Positions 33,721-42,308 are shown, counted from the stretch's first letter. The stretch: DNA of 64,000 nt from Inquilinus ginsengisoli_B (GCF_050434925.1 NZ_JBNDJK010000001.1:8122001-8186000), one strand, 5' to 3'. Translations and numbers: made by a program. The notes: generated from the letters alone by a model not told the origin.

Positions 33721-34628
33721 CGTCGGCGTTCCGGGGTTGGAGGGCGGGGGCGGCGCGCGGGGGCGTCGTCGACCAGGAGGAAGGGCATGATCTGCTCGGT
33801 CAGCTCGGCCGCGTCGGCAATGGTGCCGCGGCGCTGGGCCACGGCACCGGCCAGCCCTTCGGCGAGCGCCATCACCGCGATCGAGGAGCCGTGGAGCACG
33901 CCGTGCTCGGCCGGGCCGAACAGGGCGGCGTCGCTGTCGGGCACCAAAGGCGAGGCCGGCCCGTCGGTCAGGGCCAGGGCGCGCAGGCCCCGCACCTTGG
34001 CCTGGCGCAGCAGCTCGATGGTGGTGCGGGAATAGCGCGGCACCGAGATCGGGATCAGCAGATCGCCGGGGCCGAGGCGGAGGAGCTGGCGGACCATGCG
34101 CTCGGTGCCGCCGCTGCCGTCCATCACCTCGACCGCAGGACAATAGGGCTGCAGCAGCTCGGCCAGGAAGCGGGCGGAGACGGCGCTGATGCCGAGGCCG
34201 AGCGGCACCACCCGGCGCGCGGCCAGGACCAGATCGACCGCGCCGGCGCAGGCCTCGTCGGACAGCAGCGCCGCGGCCTGGCCGAGATTGGCGGCGACGC
34301 CGTCGAGCGACCGGCGCAGCACGGCATGGGCCGATTCGCCGCCCTGCTGCGTCGCCCGCAACTTCTCGACCGGGGCCAGCGCGCGCTGGAACTGCTGCAG
34401 CAGCTCGGCCCGGAATTCGGGGAAGCCGCCGAAGCCGAGGCTGCGGGCGAAGCGGTTGGCGGTGGCGACCGACACGTCGGCGGCGCCGGCCAGGTCCTCG
34501 ATCCCCATGGTGGCGGCGCGGAACGGGTGCTCCAGGACGAAACCCGCGACCCGGCGATGCGCCGGCGAGAGCGAATCAACGCCCTGCGCCAGCCGATTCA
34601 TCAGGGTCTGCGGCAGGTCCTGGGCCAT
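33717..34628 (-). CDS. RpiR/MurR-family transcriptional regulator
   Basis: This 303-aa regulator has an N-terminal RpiR helix-turn-helix (about residues 1-78; SPAHRRVAGFVLEHPFRAATM, then VSVATANRFARSLGFGGFPEF). A SIS sugar-phosphate-like domain follows (about 125-260; RVVPLGLGISAVSARF, DLLIPISVPRYSRTTIELL). Members often sense sugar phosphates or N-acetylmuramate-6-phosphate, and some control peptide or amino-acid use. It is the first gene of the array and overlaps the transaminase gene, so it probably autoregulates the operon. The C-terminal tail is Arg/Pro-rich and not conserved. Confidence 0.88.
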   Translation of the reverse strand: MAQDLPQTLMNRLAQGVDSLSPAHRRVAGFVLEHPFRAATMGIEDLAGAADVSVATANRFARSLGFGGFPEFRAELLQQFQRALAPVEKLRATQQGGESAHAVLRRSLDGVAANLGQAAALLSDEACAGAVDLVLAARRVVPLGLGISAVSARFLAELLQPYCPAVEVMDGSGGTERMVRQLLRLGPGDLLIPISVPRYSRTTIELLRQAKVRGLRALALTDGPASPLVPDSDAALFGPAEHGVLHGSSIAVMALAEGLAGAVAQRRGTIADAAELTEQIMPFLLVDDAPARRPRPPTPERRR

Positions 34629-34669
34629 GCGGAATCGAGCAAGGAATGGGAGCCGCGGGGCGGCTGGAT

Positions 34670-34740
34670 GAAAATTCTTCTGTCATCCGATGTGACGAAT
34701 GTAAAGATTTTTTCAGGAAATAGATCCGCGCTTACTAACG
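34670..34740 (-). promoter_or_regulatory. AT-rich promoter region of the rpiR-dat-dpp operon
   Basis: An abrupt AT-rich segment precedes the regulator gene. On the minus strand it carries CTGAAAAAATCTTTACATTC followed by GAAGAATTTTCATC, two A/T-tract blocks that resemble the operator style of RpiR regulators (TGAAA-type half-sites), but no clean palindrome is present. I cannot fix -10 and -35 with confidence. Confidence 0.35.
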
Positions 34741-34741
34741 C

Positions 34742-34777
34742 CGTCATCGCGAGGAGCGAAGCGACGTGGCGATCCAG
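34742..34777. repeat. Dispersed repeat with GAGGAGCGAAGCGACG core
   Basis: The sequence CGTCATCGCGAGGAGCGAAG followed by CGACGTGGCGATCCAG is a repeat type that I recognise from many proteobacterial intergenic regions. It lies between rpiR and the aldehyde dehydrogenase gene and appears only once in this window. The remainder of the 34629-34839 gap is promoter sequence and unremarkable DNA. Confidence 0.6.
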
Positions 34778-34839
34778 CGGCTCGATTTCTGGATGGCCAC
34801 GCCCCGTCGGGCTCGCATTGACGGCAGGGGAGGCCGGGA

Positions 34840-36312
34840 TCAGAACTCCATCAGCACGCTCTTGTGGCGCAGATTGGCCTCGACCACCTGGCGACCGAGA
34901 TCCTTGCCGATGCCGGAGCGCTTGTAGCCGCCGGTCGGCAGGATGAAGTCCGCCGTGCGGCCGTAGCGGTTGACCCAGACGGTGCCGGCCTGCAGCCGGC
35001 GCACCGCCCGCATCGCCCGGCCGAGATCCGCGGTGTGCACGCCGGCGGCAAGGCCGTAATCGGGATGGTCGGCCAGCGCCAGCCCCTCCTCCTCGTCGTC
35101 GAAGGCCTGGACCGTCAGCACCGGGCCGAAGATCTCCTCGCGCACCGCCGGCGTGTCGGGGGTGACGTCGGTCAGGATCGTCGGCTCGTAGAAGGCGCCG
35201 TCCTGGATCGCGGCCATTCGCCGGCCGCCGGTCACCGCCCGGGCACCAACGGCGAGGGAGCGGCGGACGATACCGTCGATCCGATCGGCCTGCGGCGTCG
35301 AGATGATCGGCGAGAAGCTGGTGTCCCCGCGCCAGGTCGGACCCGGCCGCACCTCGGCGAACAGCGCCGTCAGCCGCTCCACCATCTCGTCGCGCAGCCG
35401 GCGCTGCACGATCAGGCGCGAGCCGGCGACGCAGACCTGGCCGGCATTGCCGAGAATCGAGGCGGCGACCTGGCGGGCGGTGCGGTCGGCGCTCGGCGTA
35501 TCGGCGAAGACCAGCTGCGGGCTCTTGCCGCCGAGCTCCAGCGTTACAGGCTTCACCCCGCTGGCGGCGCTAGCCGCCATGATGGCGGCGCCGGTCCGGG
35601 TCGACCCGGTGAAGGAGATCTTGCCGACCAGCGGATGGCGGCAGAGGGCATCGCCGGTGACGGCGCCAGTGCCCTGGACCACGTTGAAGATGCCCGGCGG
35701 GACCCCGGCCTCGACCGCCAGCTGCGCCAGCAGCACGGTGGAGAACGGCGTCAGCTCCGACGGCTTGAGCACGACGGCGTTGCCGGCGGCCAGGGCCGGC
35801 CCGGCCTTCCACGACGCCATGCTGAGCGGGAAGTTCCAGGGCGTGATCGCGGCGACCACGCCATAGGGTTCGGAGATCACAAGGCCGAGGCTGTCGCTGC
35901 GGGTCGCCGCGACCTCGCCGCCCAGCTTGTCGGCATATTCGGCGAAGAATCGGAAGCCTTCGGCGGTCGAGGCCACGTCGACGGCCAGGGCCTGGGCGAT
36001 CGGCCGGGTGGAGCCGAGCGCCTCGAGCCGCCCCAGATCCTCCGCCCGGGCGTCGATCAGGTCGGCGAAGCGCCGCAGCACCCGGGCCCGGTCGCGCGGC
36101 GCGCGGGTGGCCCAGTCGGTCCGGCGCTGCGTCTCGGCCGCGTTGGTTGCCGCCCGGTCGACCAGGTCGGCGGAGGCGATCGGCAGGTCGGCATAGAGGG
36201 CGTTGTCGGAGGGGCGGCGGACGCCGATCGCCTCACCCTCCCCGGCCACGACGCGCCCGTCGATGAAATGGCCGGCGGGAATGGCAATCGCGGCGGGATC
36301 GAAGTCGAGCAT
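34840..36312 (-). CDS. NAD(P)-dependent aldehyde dehydrogenase
   Basis: This 490-aa ALDH has catalytic Cys in GNAGQVCVAGSR (about 288), general base Glu in VTLELGGKSPQL, and the cofactor motifs TPWNFPLSMASWK and LKPSELTPFS. SFTGSTRTGAAI is the Rossmann turn. It belongs to the betaine/gamma-aminobutyraldehyde-like group by general pattern, but the substrate is not certain. It lies 2 bp after the FAD amine oxidase gene on the same strand. This fits a pair in which the oxidase makes an aldehyde or imine product and the dehydrogenase oxidises it. Confidence 0.88.
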   Translation of the reverse strand: MLDFDPAAIAIPAGHFIDGRVVAGEGEAIGVRRPSDNALYADLPIASADLVDRAATNAAETQRRTDWATRAPRDRARVLRRFADLIDARAEDLGRLEALGSTRPIAQALAVDVASTAEGFRFFAEYADKLGGEVAATRSDSLGLVISEPYGVVAAITPWNFPLSMASWKAGPALAAGNAVVLKPSELTPFSTVLLAQLAVEAGVPPGIFNVVQGTGAVTGDALCRHPLVGKISFTGSTRTGAAIMAASAASGVKPVTLELGGKSPQLVFADTPSADRTARQVAASILGNAGQVCVAGSRLIVQRRLRDEMVERLTALFAEVRPGPTWRGDTSFSPIISTPQADRIDGIVRRSLAVGARAVTGGRRMAAIQDGAFYEPTILTDVTPDTPAVREEIFGPVLTVQAFDDEEEGLALADHPDYGLAAGVHTADLGRAMRAVRRLQAGTVWVNRYGRTADFILPTGGYKRSGIGKDLGRQVVEANLRHKSVLMEF

Positions 36313-36314
36313 GG

Positions 36315-37418
36315 TCAGTATCCCGCGGCCCAGCGGGCAAGGTCGGATGCGCTCTCGGCGCCGTCGAACATGGCGATGATGCGCTCGCCCAGCAGCGGCC
36401 CGAACTTGAACATCTGGCCGTCGCAATGGGTGACGACGAGGCCGCGCCCGGCGGTGTCGAGCCGGAAGCGGCGCGAGGCGTCGAGGACGTAGTAGCCGAC
36501 CTGGATCCGGGTCGGGCGATAGTCCCCGGCGTCGCGGAGATAGGGCCGGAACGGCGCCAGCACCGCCTCGCCCTCACCGGCGAGGTCCGAGCCGAAGCCG
36601 TCGACCTCCGGCCGGGCGCGGCGCCGGTGCGGGCCGTGGCCGAATTTGAGGCCGGCGCCGCGGCGGTCCGGCAGGGTGTAGCCGCCATGGTCGCCGAGGG
36701 TGACGATGGCCGGGGCGTCGCGCCAGGACTGGGCGAAGCGGACCGGCGGCTCGACATAGCACAGGCCCTGCCGCCAGGTGGATGCGTCGCCGTAGCGCTC
36801 CGGCATCAGCGCCGGCAGCCAGGCGCCGGCGGCGACCACCAGCATGTCGCCCTCGACCGTGCTGCCGTCGGCCCGGACGGCGACGCCGCGCTCCTGGTCC
36901 ACCCGGGCGATGCGGCAGCCGCCTTCGACCACCGCCCCGTGCTCCGCCGCCCAGCGCGCCAGCTCGGTGACGATGCGGCCGGCGAAGAGCGGCCCGCCAG
37001 GCGAGGCGACGACGCCCCAGGCGCCGTCGGGCAGCTGCAGATGTGGGCATAGCCGCTCCACATCGTCGCGGTCCAGCACGTCATGCGGAATGCCCAGCTC
37101 GCGGAAGACTTCCAGCGTCTGGGCGGCGTAGTCGCCCGCCTCCAGCGAGATCGCGATCGCGCCGGTGTCCTCGAACTGCTCGCTGCCGATGTCGTCCCAG
37201 ACCCGCGACCACGCCTCGAAGGCCGGCGCCACCATGCGGGTGTAGCCGGCGGCCGCGCCGTAATGGTAGCGGATCATCCGGTGCTGGTCGTAGGAGGCGC
37301 CGTGCGGGTTGGGCACCTCGCCTTGCTCCAGCAGATGCACCTCGTGCCCGCGCTTAAGCGCCGCCCGCGCCACGGACAGACCGACGATACCGGCACCGAT
37401 GATGACGATACGAGCCAT
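36315..37418 (-). CDS. FAD-dependent amine oxidase (sarcosine oxidase / N-methyltryptophan oxidase-like)
   Basis: This 367-aa DAO-family flavoprotein begins with a dinucleotide-binding motif, IVIIGAGIVGLSVARAALKR, and has HGASYDQHRMIRYHYG near residue 40, which resembles the MTOX/SOX family's SHGxTRxxR region. The C-terminal KFGPLLGERI is where monomeric sarcosine oxidases carry a flavin-linking Cys (KFSSVxG...C); here no Cys is visible at that point, so covalent FAD attachment is doubtful. It oxidises secondary or methylated amines by family. The ATG at 37418 begins the Rossmann strand directly. Confidence 0.82.
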   Translation of the reverse strand: MARIVIIGAGIVGLSVARAALKRGHEVHLLEQGEVPNPHGASYDQHRMIRYHYGAAAGYTRMVAPAFEAWSRVWDDIGSEQFEDTGAIAISLEAGDYAAQTLEVFRELGIPHDVLDRDDVERLCPHLQLPDGAWGVVASPGGPLFAGRIVTELARWAAEHGAVVEGGCRIARVDQERGVAVRADGSTVEGDMLVVAAGAWLPALMPERYGDASTWRQGLCYVEPPVRFAQSWRDAPAIVTLGDHGGYTLPDRRGAGLKFGHGPHRRRARPEVDGFGSDLAGEGEAVLAPFRPYLRDAGDYRPTRIQVGYYVLDASRRFRLDTAGRGLVVTHCDGQMFKFGPLLGERIIAMFDGAESASDLARWAAGY

Positions 37419-37484
37419 GGGATATGCCCTGTTTCCACTGAGACTGATTGAGAGGTCGATCCGGTGAAGGAACAGAACCCACAT

Positions 37485-37564
37485 CTGTCATGCCCGGGCT
37501 TGACCCGGGCATCCAGAGGGCGTCGACACCTCCTGGATTGCCGGGTCAAGCCCGGCAATGACAG
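37485..37564. repeat. Extragenic palindrome (CTGTCATGCCCGGG type)
   Basis: This 80-bp inverted repeat runs CTGTCATGCCCGGGCTTGAC ... GTCAAGCCCGGCAATGACAG. The arms end with CCAGAGG and CCTCCTGG around a short centre, and each arm holds its own hairpin. This type is widespread between alphaproteobacterial genes. It lies between the amine oxidase gene (minus strand) and the acetyltransferase gene (plus strand), in a 341-bp gap. The rest of that gap (37565-37759) shows no gene and would hold the acetyltransferase promoter. Confidence 0.85.
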
Positions 37565-37759
37565 AAAAGGGGCGGTCTGTTCTTAATCCAATCGTCCCCA
37601 TTGCCTGCCACCGAGGCTAGACCGGCCGGCGTGGCAGATGCTGCCATGGATGCGTGTCGCCTTGGTGCATCCACATGGTGTGGCGCCGGCTTTTTGGCCG
37701 ATCGTGCCAGGATGCACGGAGCAAGCTGTAGGACACGTGCCCGACCAGAGATAGCGGTG

Positions 37760-38611
37760 ATGACCCAGGACACCCCTCCCCCGACCTTGCGCCCGATGAC
37801 GGAGCAGGATTTGCCGGCGCTGCACGCCCTGACCGTGGAGGTCGGCTGGGCGCACCGGCCGGAGGATTGGCGCTTCGTGTGCGAGGTCGGCCATGGCGTG
37901 GTCGCCTGCGACGGCGCCGGCCGGGTGATCGGTTCGGCCTTGTGGTGGCCGTTCGGCCCGGATTTCGGCACGGTCGGCATGATCATCGTCTCGCCGCGGC
38001 TGCAGGCGAAGGGCACCGGCCGGCGGCTGATGCAATGGCTGTTCGACCGGGCCGGCGACCGCGTGCTGCAGCTCAACGCCACCCCGGCCGGGCTGCGGCT
38101 GTACCGGTCCGAAGGGTTCCGCGAGATCGGCCGGATCCACCAGCACCAGGGGCCGGTGCAGCCGGTACCGGCCGTTGCCGCGGCCGGATGGGTGCGGCCG
38201 ATTTCGGCCGAGGACTGGCCGCGGGTCCATGACCTCGATCGCCAGGCCTATGGCGCGGAGCGGTCGGCGGCGTTGGACGGTCTCGCCATCCGGTCTGCCG
38301 GGTTCGGCTACGAGGTGGATGGCGATCTGCTCGGCTTCAGCCTGTGCCGCCCGTTCGGCCGCGGCCATGTCGTCGGCCCGATCGTCGCGCCGGACGGGGC
38401 CGCTGCGATCGCCCTGCTGCAGGCGCATCTGGAGGAGCATGCCGGCCGCTTCCTGCGGGTCGACACGCCGGATGACGGCGCCTTCGCCGACCAGCTCGCA
38501 GCCGCTGGCCTGGCGCGGGTCGACACGGTCGTGACCATGCGGCGCGGCGACCGGCCGGCGGCATCGCCTTCCGCGAGGATCTTCGGGCTGATCAACCAGG
38601 CTTTGGGCTGA
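37760..38611 (+). CDS. GNAT-family N-acetyltransferase with C-terminal GNAT-like domain
   Basis: This 283-aa protein has an acetyl-CoA-binding motif in the first half (GMIIVSPRLQAKGTGRRLMQWLFDRAG; the R/Q-x-x-G-x-G/A pattern is QAKGTG, about residues 83-88). A second, shorter acetyltransferase-like domain runs from about residue 145 (VRPISAEDWPRVHDLDR). This two-domain layout is found in YitH/HolE-type proteins that acetylate unknown small molecules. The start at 37760 was preferred over upstream in-frame ATGs because the conserved LRPMTEQDLPAL begins soon after it. It is followed 3 bp later by the dehydrogenase gene. Confidence 0.82.
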   Translation: MTQDTPPPTLRPMTEQDLPALHALTVEVGWAHRPEDWRFVCEVGHGVVACDGAGRVIGSALWWPFGPDFGTVGMIIVSPRLQAKGTGRRLMQWLFDRAGDRVLQLNATPAGLRLYRSEGFREIGRIHQHQGPVQPVPAVAAAGWVRPISAEDWPRVHDLDRQAYGAERSAALDGLAIRSAGFGYEVDGDLLGFSLCRPFGRGHVVGPIVAPDGAAAIALLQAHLEEHAGRFLRVDTPDDGAFADQLAAAGLARVDTVVTMRRGDRPAASPSARIFGLINQALG

Positions 38612-38614
38612 ACC

Positions 38615-39550
38615 ATGACCCGCCCGACGCTGCTGTACAAATCCGACCCGGTCCGCGGCGCGGTCTGGGACCGGGTGTTCCGGGAGGAGGCGCCGGACAT
38701 CGCGCTTGAGGTCTGGTCGCCCGATAGCCCAGCGTCGGATGCCGCCTATCTGGTGGCCTGGATCCCGCCCGAGGATCTGGCGCAGTCGGTGCCCAAGCTG
38801 GAGGTGCTGTTCGCCCTGGGCGCCGGAGTGGACCATCTGGGCCTCGACCGCCTGCCGCCGCGGGTCCAGGTCGTGCGCATGGTCGATCCGGACCTCACCC
38901 GCTCGATGGTCGAATACCTGCTCTACGCCGTGCTGGCGCTGCACCGGGACGTCCCGGCCTATCTCGCTGACCAGCGGGAGGGCCGCTGGGCTCCACGCCC
39001 GGTTCGGCGCAGCGCCGACCGCACGGTCGGGGTGATGGGCCTGGGCGTGCTCGGCCGCGCCGCGGCCGAGGCGCTGCGCGACCTCGGCTTCGTGGTGCGG
39101 GGCTGGAGTGCCTCGGAGAAGGCGATCCCCGGCGTCACCAGCTTCGCCGGGCTGGAGGCGCTGCCGGAGTTCCTGGACGCCTGCGAGATCCTGGTCTGCC
39201 TGCTGCCGCTGACCGAGGCGACCCGCGGCCTGCTGAACGCGGAGGTTTTCTCGGCCTTGCCGGCCGGGGCCGGTATGGTCAATGTCGGCCGCGGCGGGCA
39301 TGTGGTCGAGGCCGACCTGCTGGCCGCGCTGGAGAGCGGGCAGGTCTCGGCCGCGATGCTCGACGTGCTCGGGACCGAGCCGCCGCCGCCCGACCATCCG
39401 CTGCTGAAGCATCCGCGCGTCATGCTGACGCCGCATGTGGCCAGCGTCACCCATCCGGAGTCCGCCGCCCGCCAGGTGATCCGCGCGATCCGCCGGCACC
39501 GGGACGGGCTGCCGATGGAGAACATCGTCGACCGCCGACAAGCGTATTGA
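38615..39550 (+). CDS. D-2-hydroxyacid dehydrogenase (glyoxylate/hydroxypyruvate reductase A-like)
   Basis: This 311-aa NAD(P)-dependent enzyme has the Rossmann glycines in GVMGLGVLGRAAAEAL. The catalytic Arg is in NVGRGGHVVEADLLAAL, Glu in VLGTEPPPPDHPLLKH, and His in MLTPHVAS. The short N-domain and 311-aa length match GhrA-like reductases. It likely reduces glyoxylate or hydroxypyruvate. It follows the acetyltransferase gene in a two-gene unit and ends at the long hairpin element that separates it from the convergent Lrp-type gene. Confidence 0.88.
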   Translation: MTRPTLLYKSDPVRGAVWDRVFREEAPDIALEVWSPDSPASDAAYLVAWIPPEDLAQSVPKLEVLFALGAGVDHLGLDRLPPRVQVVRMVDPDLTRSMVEYLLYAVLALHRDVPAYLADQREGRWAPRPVRRSADRTVGVMGLGVLGRAAAEALRDLGFVVRGWSASEKAIPGVTSFAGLEALPEFLDACEILVCLLPLTEATRGLLNAEVFSALPAGAGMVNVGRGGHVVEADLLAALESGQVSAAMLDVLGTEPPPPDHPLLKHPRVMLTPHVASVTHPESAARQVIRAIRRHRDGLPMENIVDRRQAY

Positions 39551-39560
39551 GCGCAGTCCA

Positions 39561-39703
39561 GAGGTCGTTCCGAAAGTCGCTCCGACGAGTCAGCTGGCGT
39601 GGTTTTCGAGAACCGGCGCGCAGCGGACGTTTAAGTCCGTGAGCACCGGAAGCGCAGAAAACCGCGTCAGATGGCCGTCGGAGTAGAGTTTCGGGACGGC
39701 CTC
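39561..39703. terminator. Long imperfect hairpin element between convergent genes
   Basis: The gap folds into one long imperfect inverted repeat. GAGGTCGTTCCGAAAGT pairs with AGTTTCGGGACGGCCTC (three mismatches), CTCCGACG with CGTCGGAG, and CTGGCGTGGTTTTC with GAAAACCGCGTCAG (two mismatches). A small stem, CGGAC...GTCCG, is at the centre. It lies exactly between the hydroxyacid dehydrogenase stop and the stop of the convergent lrp gene, so it could be a bidirectional terminator, a miniature mobile element, or encode a structured RNA. Confidence 0.6.
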
Positions 39704-40191
39704 TAGGCGAATAGGCTCATCAGCGGCTGTTCGGTCTTCCGGACCGGCGTCTTGATCACGATATAGCTGAAATACTTCGAGATCCCGACCGGGCGCTCCA
39801 GCAGCCCCTCCATCACCTCCTGGTAGTGCGACAGGCTGCGGGTGACGAACTTCACCAGATAGTCGTAGCCACCGCTGACCAGGTGGCATTCCATCACCTC
39901 TTCGAGGCCGCGCATCGCCGCCTCGAAGCGGGTGAAATAGGGCATCGTCTGGTCGGCCAGCGTGATCTCGGTGAAGACGGTGACGGTCTCGCCCAGTTTG
40001 GCCAGATTGAGGTGGGCGCCATAGCCGGCGATGTAACCCGCCTGCTCCAGCCGCTTGACCCGCAGCAGGCAGGGGCTGGTCGACAACCCGACCGCATCCG
40101 CCAGGTTGACATTGGTCATCCGGCCCTGGCGCTGCAGCTGCACCAGGATCCGCATGTCGATCTGATCGAGCCTGTTGCCTGTTGGATGCAC
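39703..40191 (-). CDS. Lrp/AsnC-family transcriptional regulator
   Basis: This 162-aa protein has an N-terminal helix-turn-helix (about 7-57; DMRILVQLQRQGRMTNVNLADAVG, SPCLLRVKRLEQAGYI) and a RAM effector domain (MECHLVSGGYDYLVKFVTRSLSHY). It is the last gene of the minus-strand unit after gntR, 19 bp downstream. It resembles AsnC proteins that respond to amino acids, which suits the amine oxidase and deacetylase encoded upstream. No specific ligand can be assigned. Confidence 0.85.
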   Translation of the reverse strand: MHPTGNRLDQIDMRILVQLQRQGRMTNVNLADAVGLSTSPCLLRVKRLEQAGYIAGYGAHLNLAKLGETVTVFTEITLADQTMPYFTRFEAAMRGLEEVMECHLVSGGYDYLVKFVTRSLSHYQEVMEGLLERPVGISKYFSYIVIKTPVRKTEQPLMSLFA

Positions 40192-40210
40192 GACCTGCTC
40201 CTCGACGATC

Positions 40211-40918
40211 CTACTCGGCGGCGACGTTGGTCTTGCCCTGCCGCAGGGCGTTGGCCTTGTGCAGCGTCCGCACCGGGTCGCCGAAATGCCGGTCCAGCTC
40301 CTTCAGCGCCGCTTCGGCGTCGTCGCCGCCGACCAGGTCGGCCAGCAGCTTGTGCTCGTCGATCAGCGCCTTGTTGCCGCGATAGCCGCCCATCAGCTTG
40401 TGCAGGCACAGCATGGTCTCGGCCTGCAGCGTGGCGTAGCCGCGGGACAGCCGGTGGCTGCCGGCGGTGTCGACCATCTCGCGGTGGAACTCCAGGTCCA
40501 GCTCGGCGGTGCGCGACCAGTCCTCACGCCGGACGGAGGCTTCCATCTGCTTGACGACGGCCTTCAGCTTCTTGGCCAGCGCGGTCCTGTCCGGCAGGGC
40601 CATCACCCGCCGCAGGGCGACGAGCTCCAGCGACCGGCGCACGAAGTAGATGTCCTGCAGGTCCTCGTCGGTCAGCTCCGGCACGAACACGCCGCGATGC
40701 GGCTCGCTGCGCAGCAGCCCTTCCTGGATCAGCCGCTGCAGCGCCTCGCGCACCGGTCCCCGGCTGACGCCGAAGCTGGCCGCGAGCTCCATCTCGTTGA
40801 GTTGGGCGCCGAGCGGGAAGGTGCCGTCGAGGATCGAGGCGCGGATCTGCTCGCTGACCTGGCCGGACAGCGTCGTCCGCTTCAGCTGTTTGACCTTCCC
40901 ACTGTTCGCCTGTGCCAT
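40211..40918 (-). CDS. GntR-family regulator with FCD domain
   Basis: This 235-aa protein has an N-terminal winged helix (about 13-82; RASILDGTFPLGAQLNEMELA, SRGPVREALQRLIQEGLL) and an all-helical FCD effector domain (about 88-220). Metal-site residues are plausibly in AELDLEFHREM. FCD regulators bind short TNGTNNNACNA-type palindromes. Two identical GATTGTTGACAATC operators (42315-42328 and 44379-44392) flank the adjacent genes and are the natural targets. It lies 29 bp after the FAD oxidoreductase gene in the same direction. Confidence 0.88.
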   Translation of the reverse strand: MAQANSGKVKQLKRTTLSGQVSEQIRASILDGTFPLGAQLNEMELAASFGVSRGPVREALQRLIQEGLLRSEPHRGVFVPELTDEDLQDIYFVRRSLELVALRRVMALPDRTALAKKLKAVVKQMEASVRREDWSRTAELDLEFHREMVDTAGSHRLSRGYATLQAETMLCLHKLMGGYRGNKALIDEHKLLADLVGGDDAEAALKELDRHFGDPVRTLHKANALRQGKTNVAAE

Positions 40919-40947
40919 GCGCTGCCCCACCCTCCGTGATGCCCCGC

Positions 40948-42225
40948 TCAATGCAGGACGTCCTGCAGCCGATAGTAAGCGCCCACCAGGGGCAGGAACC
41001 AGGGGGGCCCGAAATGGCCGGGCACCGCCGGCCAGTCGAGGTCGCGGAAGACGTTCGCCTCCGGCCGGCCGCTCATCACCTCGGCCATCACCGCGCCCAT
41101 ATGGGTGGCCATCTGGGTGCCGTGGCCGCTGTAGCCCATGGAATAGTAGAGGCCGTCATGCACGCCGGCCCGGGGCAGCCGGTCGGCGGTCATGTCGACG
41201 ATCCCGCCCCAGCAATAGTCGATGCGCACCTCGCCGAGCTGCGGAAACACCCCGCGCAACGTCTTCTGCAGCACCTTGCCGCTCTTGGCGTCGGAAAGCG
41301 GGCTGGAGATGGCGAAGCGCGCCCGCCCGCCGAACAGCAGTCGGTTGTCGCCGAGGATGCGGAAATAGGTGCCGACATTCTTCGAATCCGTCGCCATCCG
41401 GCGCGTCGGCATCAGCTCGTCTACCAGCGCCTGCGAGAGCGGCTCGGTGACGATGACGAAGCTGCCGATCGGGATGACGCGGCGCCGGAACCAGGCGAAA
41501 GGTCCGGCGCGCGACGGGCCGGTCGCCAACAGCACCTGCGACGCCGTCAGCCGGCCGCGGGCGGTGACCACCTCATGGGCGTGGCCGTTCCGCCGTTCCA
41601 GCGCCGAGACCGGCGCGTCCTCGAAGATCATCGCACCCCGCGCCGCCGCCGCCTCGGCCAGCCCCCTGGAGAACCGGCCCATATGCATGCCGGCGCTCTT
41701 CCGGTAGACCAGCCCGCCGTGGAACCGGTCGGAGCCGATCTCGGCGCGCAGGTCGCCGGCCGCGATCAGGGCGGTGTCGGCGTCGACCTCGCGCGCCAGC
41801 ACCTCCTGCGCCCGCTGCAGCTTGTCGAAATGCTCCGGCTTGGCGGCCAGCTTGATCTTGCCGGTGCGGCGGAAATCGCAGTCGATCCCCTCCTCCCGCA
41901 CCAGCCGCTCGACCGTGTCCACTGCGGCGTCATAGGCGCGGTACAGCAGCCGGGCCCGGTCGAGGCCGTGGCGGGCCGCGACGCCTTGGAAATCGACCGC
42001 GAGACCGTTGTTGCACTGGCCGCCGTTCCGGCCGGAGGCGCCGGCGCCGACCCGTCCGGCGTCCAGCACCGCCACCCGGGCGCCGCGCTTTGCCAGCGCC
42101 AGCGCCGCCGACAGCCCGGTGAAGCCGGCGCCGATCACGGCGACATCCACCTTGCCCTCGACCGGGCCGGTGGCGGCGCCCTGGAACGGCGTCACGGAAT
42201 CCATCCAGTAGGAAGCCAGTTTCAT
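40948..42225 (-). CDS. FAD-dependent amine oxidoreductase (gamma-glutamylputrescine oxidase-like)
   Basis: This 425-aa DAO-family flavoprotein has its FAD motif in DVAVIGAGFTGLSAALALAKRG (about residues 27-48), followed by GRVGAGASGRNGGQCNNG, the pattern of PuuB-like oxidases. The C-terminal YSMGYSGHGTQMATHMGAVM is the flavin-closing region. Family members oxidise gamma-glutamylated polyamines or N-alkyl amino acids. It is encoded next to an ArgE-like deacetylase, so an acylated amine substrate is plausible. Its promoter carries the GntR-type operator 90 bp upstream of the ATG. Confidence 0.85.
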   Translation of the reverse strand: MKLASYWMDSVTPFQGAATGPVEGKVDVAVIGAGFTGLSAALALAKRGARVAVLDAGRVGAGASGRNGGQCNNGLAVDFQGVAARHGLDRARLLYRAYDAAVDTVERLVREEGIDCDFRRTGKIKLAAKPEHFDKLQRAQEVLAREVDADTALIAAGDLRAEIGSDRFHGGLVYRKSAGMHMGRFSRGLAEAAAARGAMIFEDAPVSALERRNGHAHEVVTARGRLTASQVLLATGPSRAGPFAWFRRRVIPIGSFVIVTEPLSQALVDELMPTRRMATDSKNVGTYFRILGDNRLLFGGRARFAISSPLSDAKSGKVLQKTLRGVFPQLGEVRIDYCWGGIVDMTADRLPRAGVHDGLYYSMGYSGHGTQMATHMGAVMAEVMSGRPEANVFRDLDWPAVPGHFGPPWFLPLVGAYYRLQDVLH

Positions 42226-42308
42226 GATCGATCCTGATCGCGCCCCGCCTGATCGCGCGCCCGGTCAGCGCCCGTCGCGGCGGCGACCCACTAGCTTGAC
42301 CACGTCAC

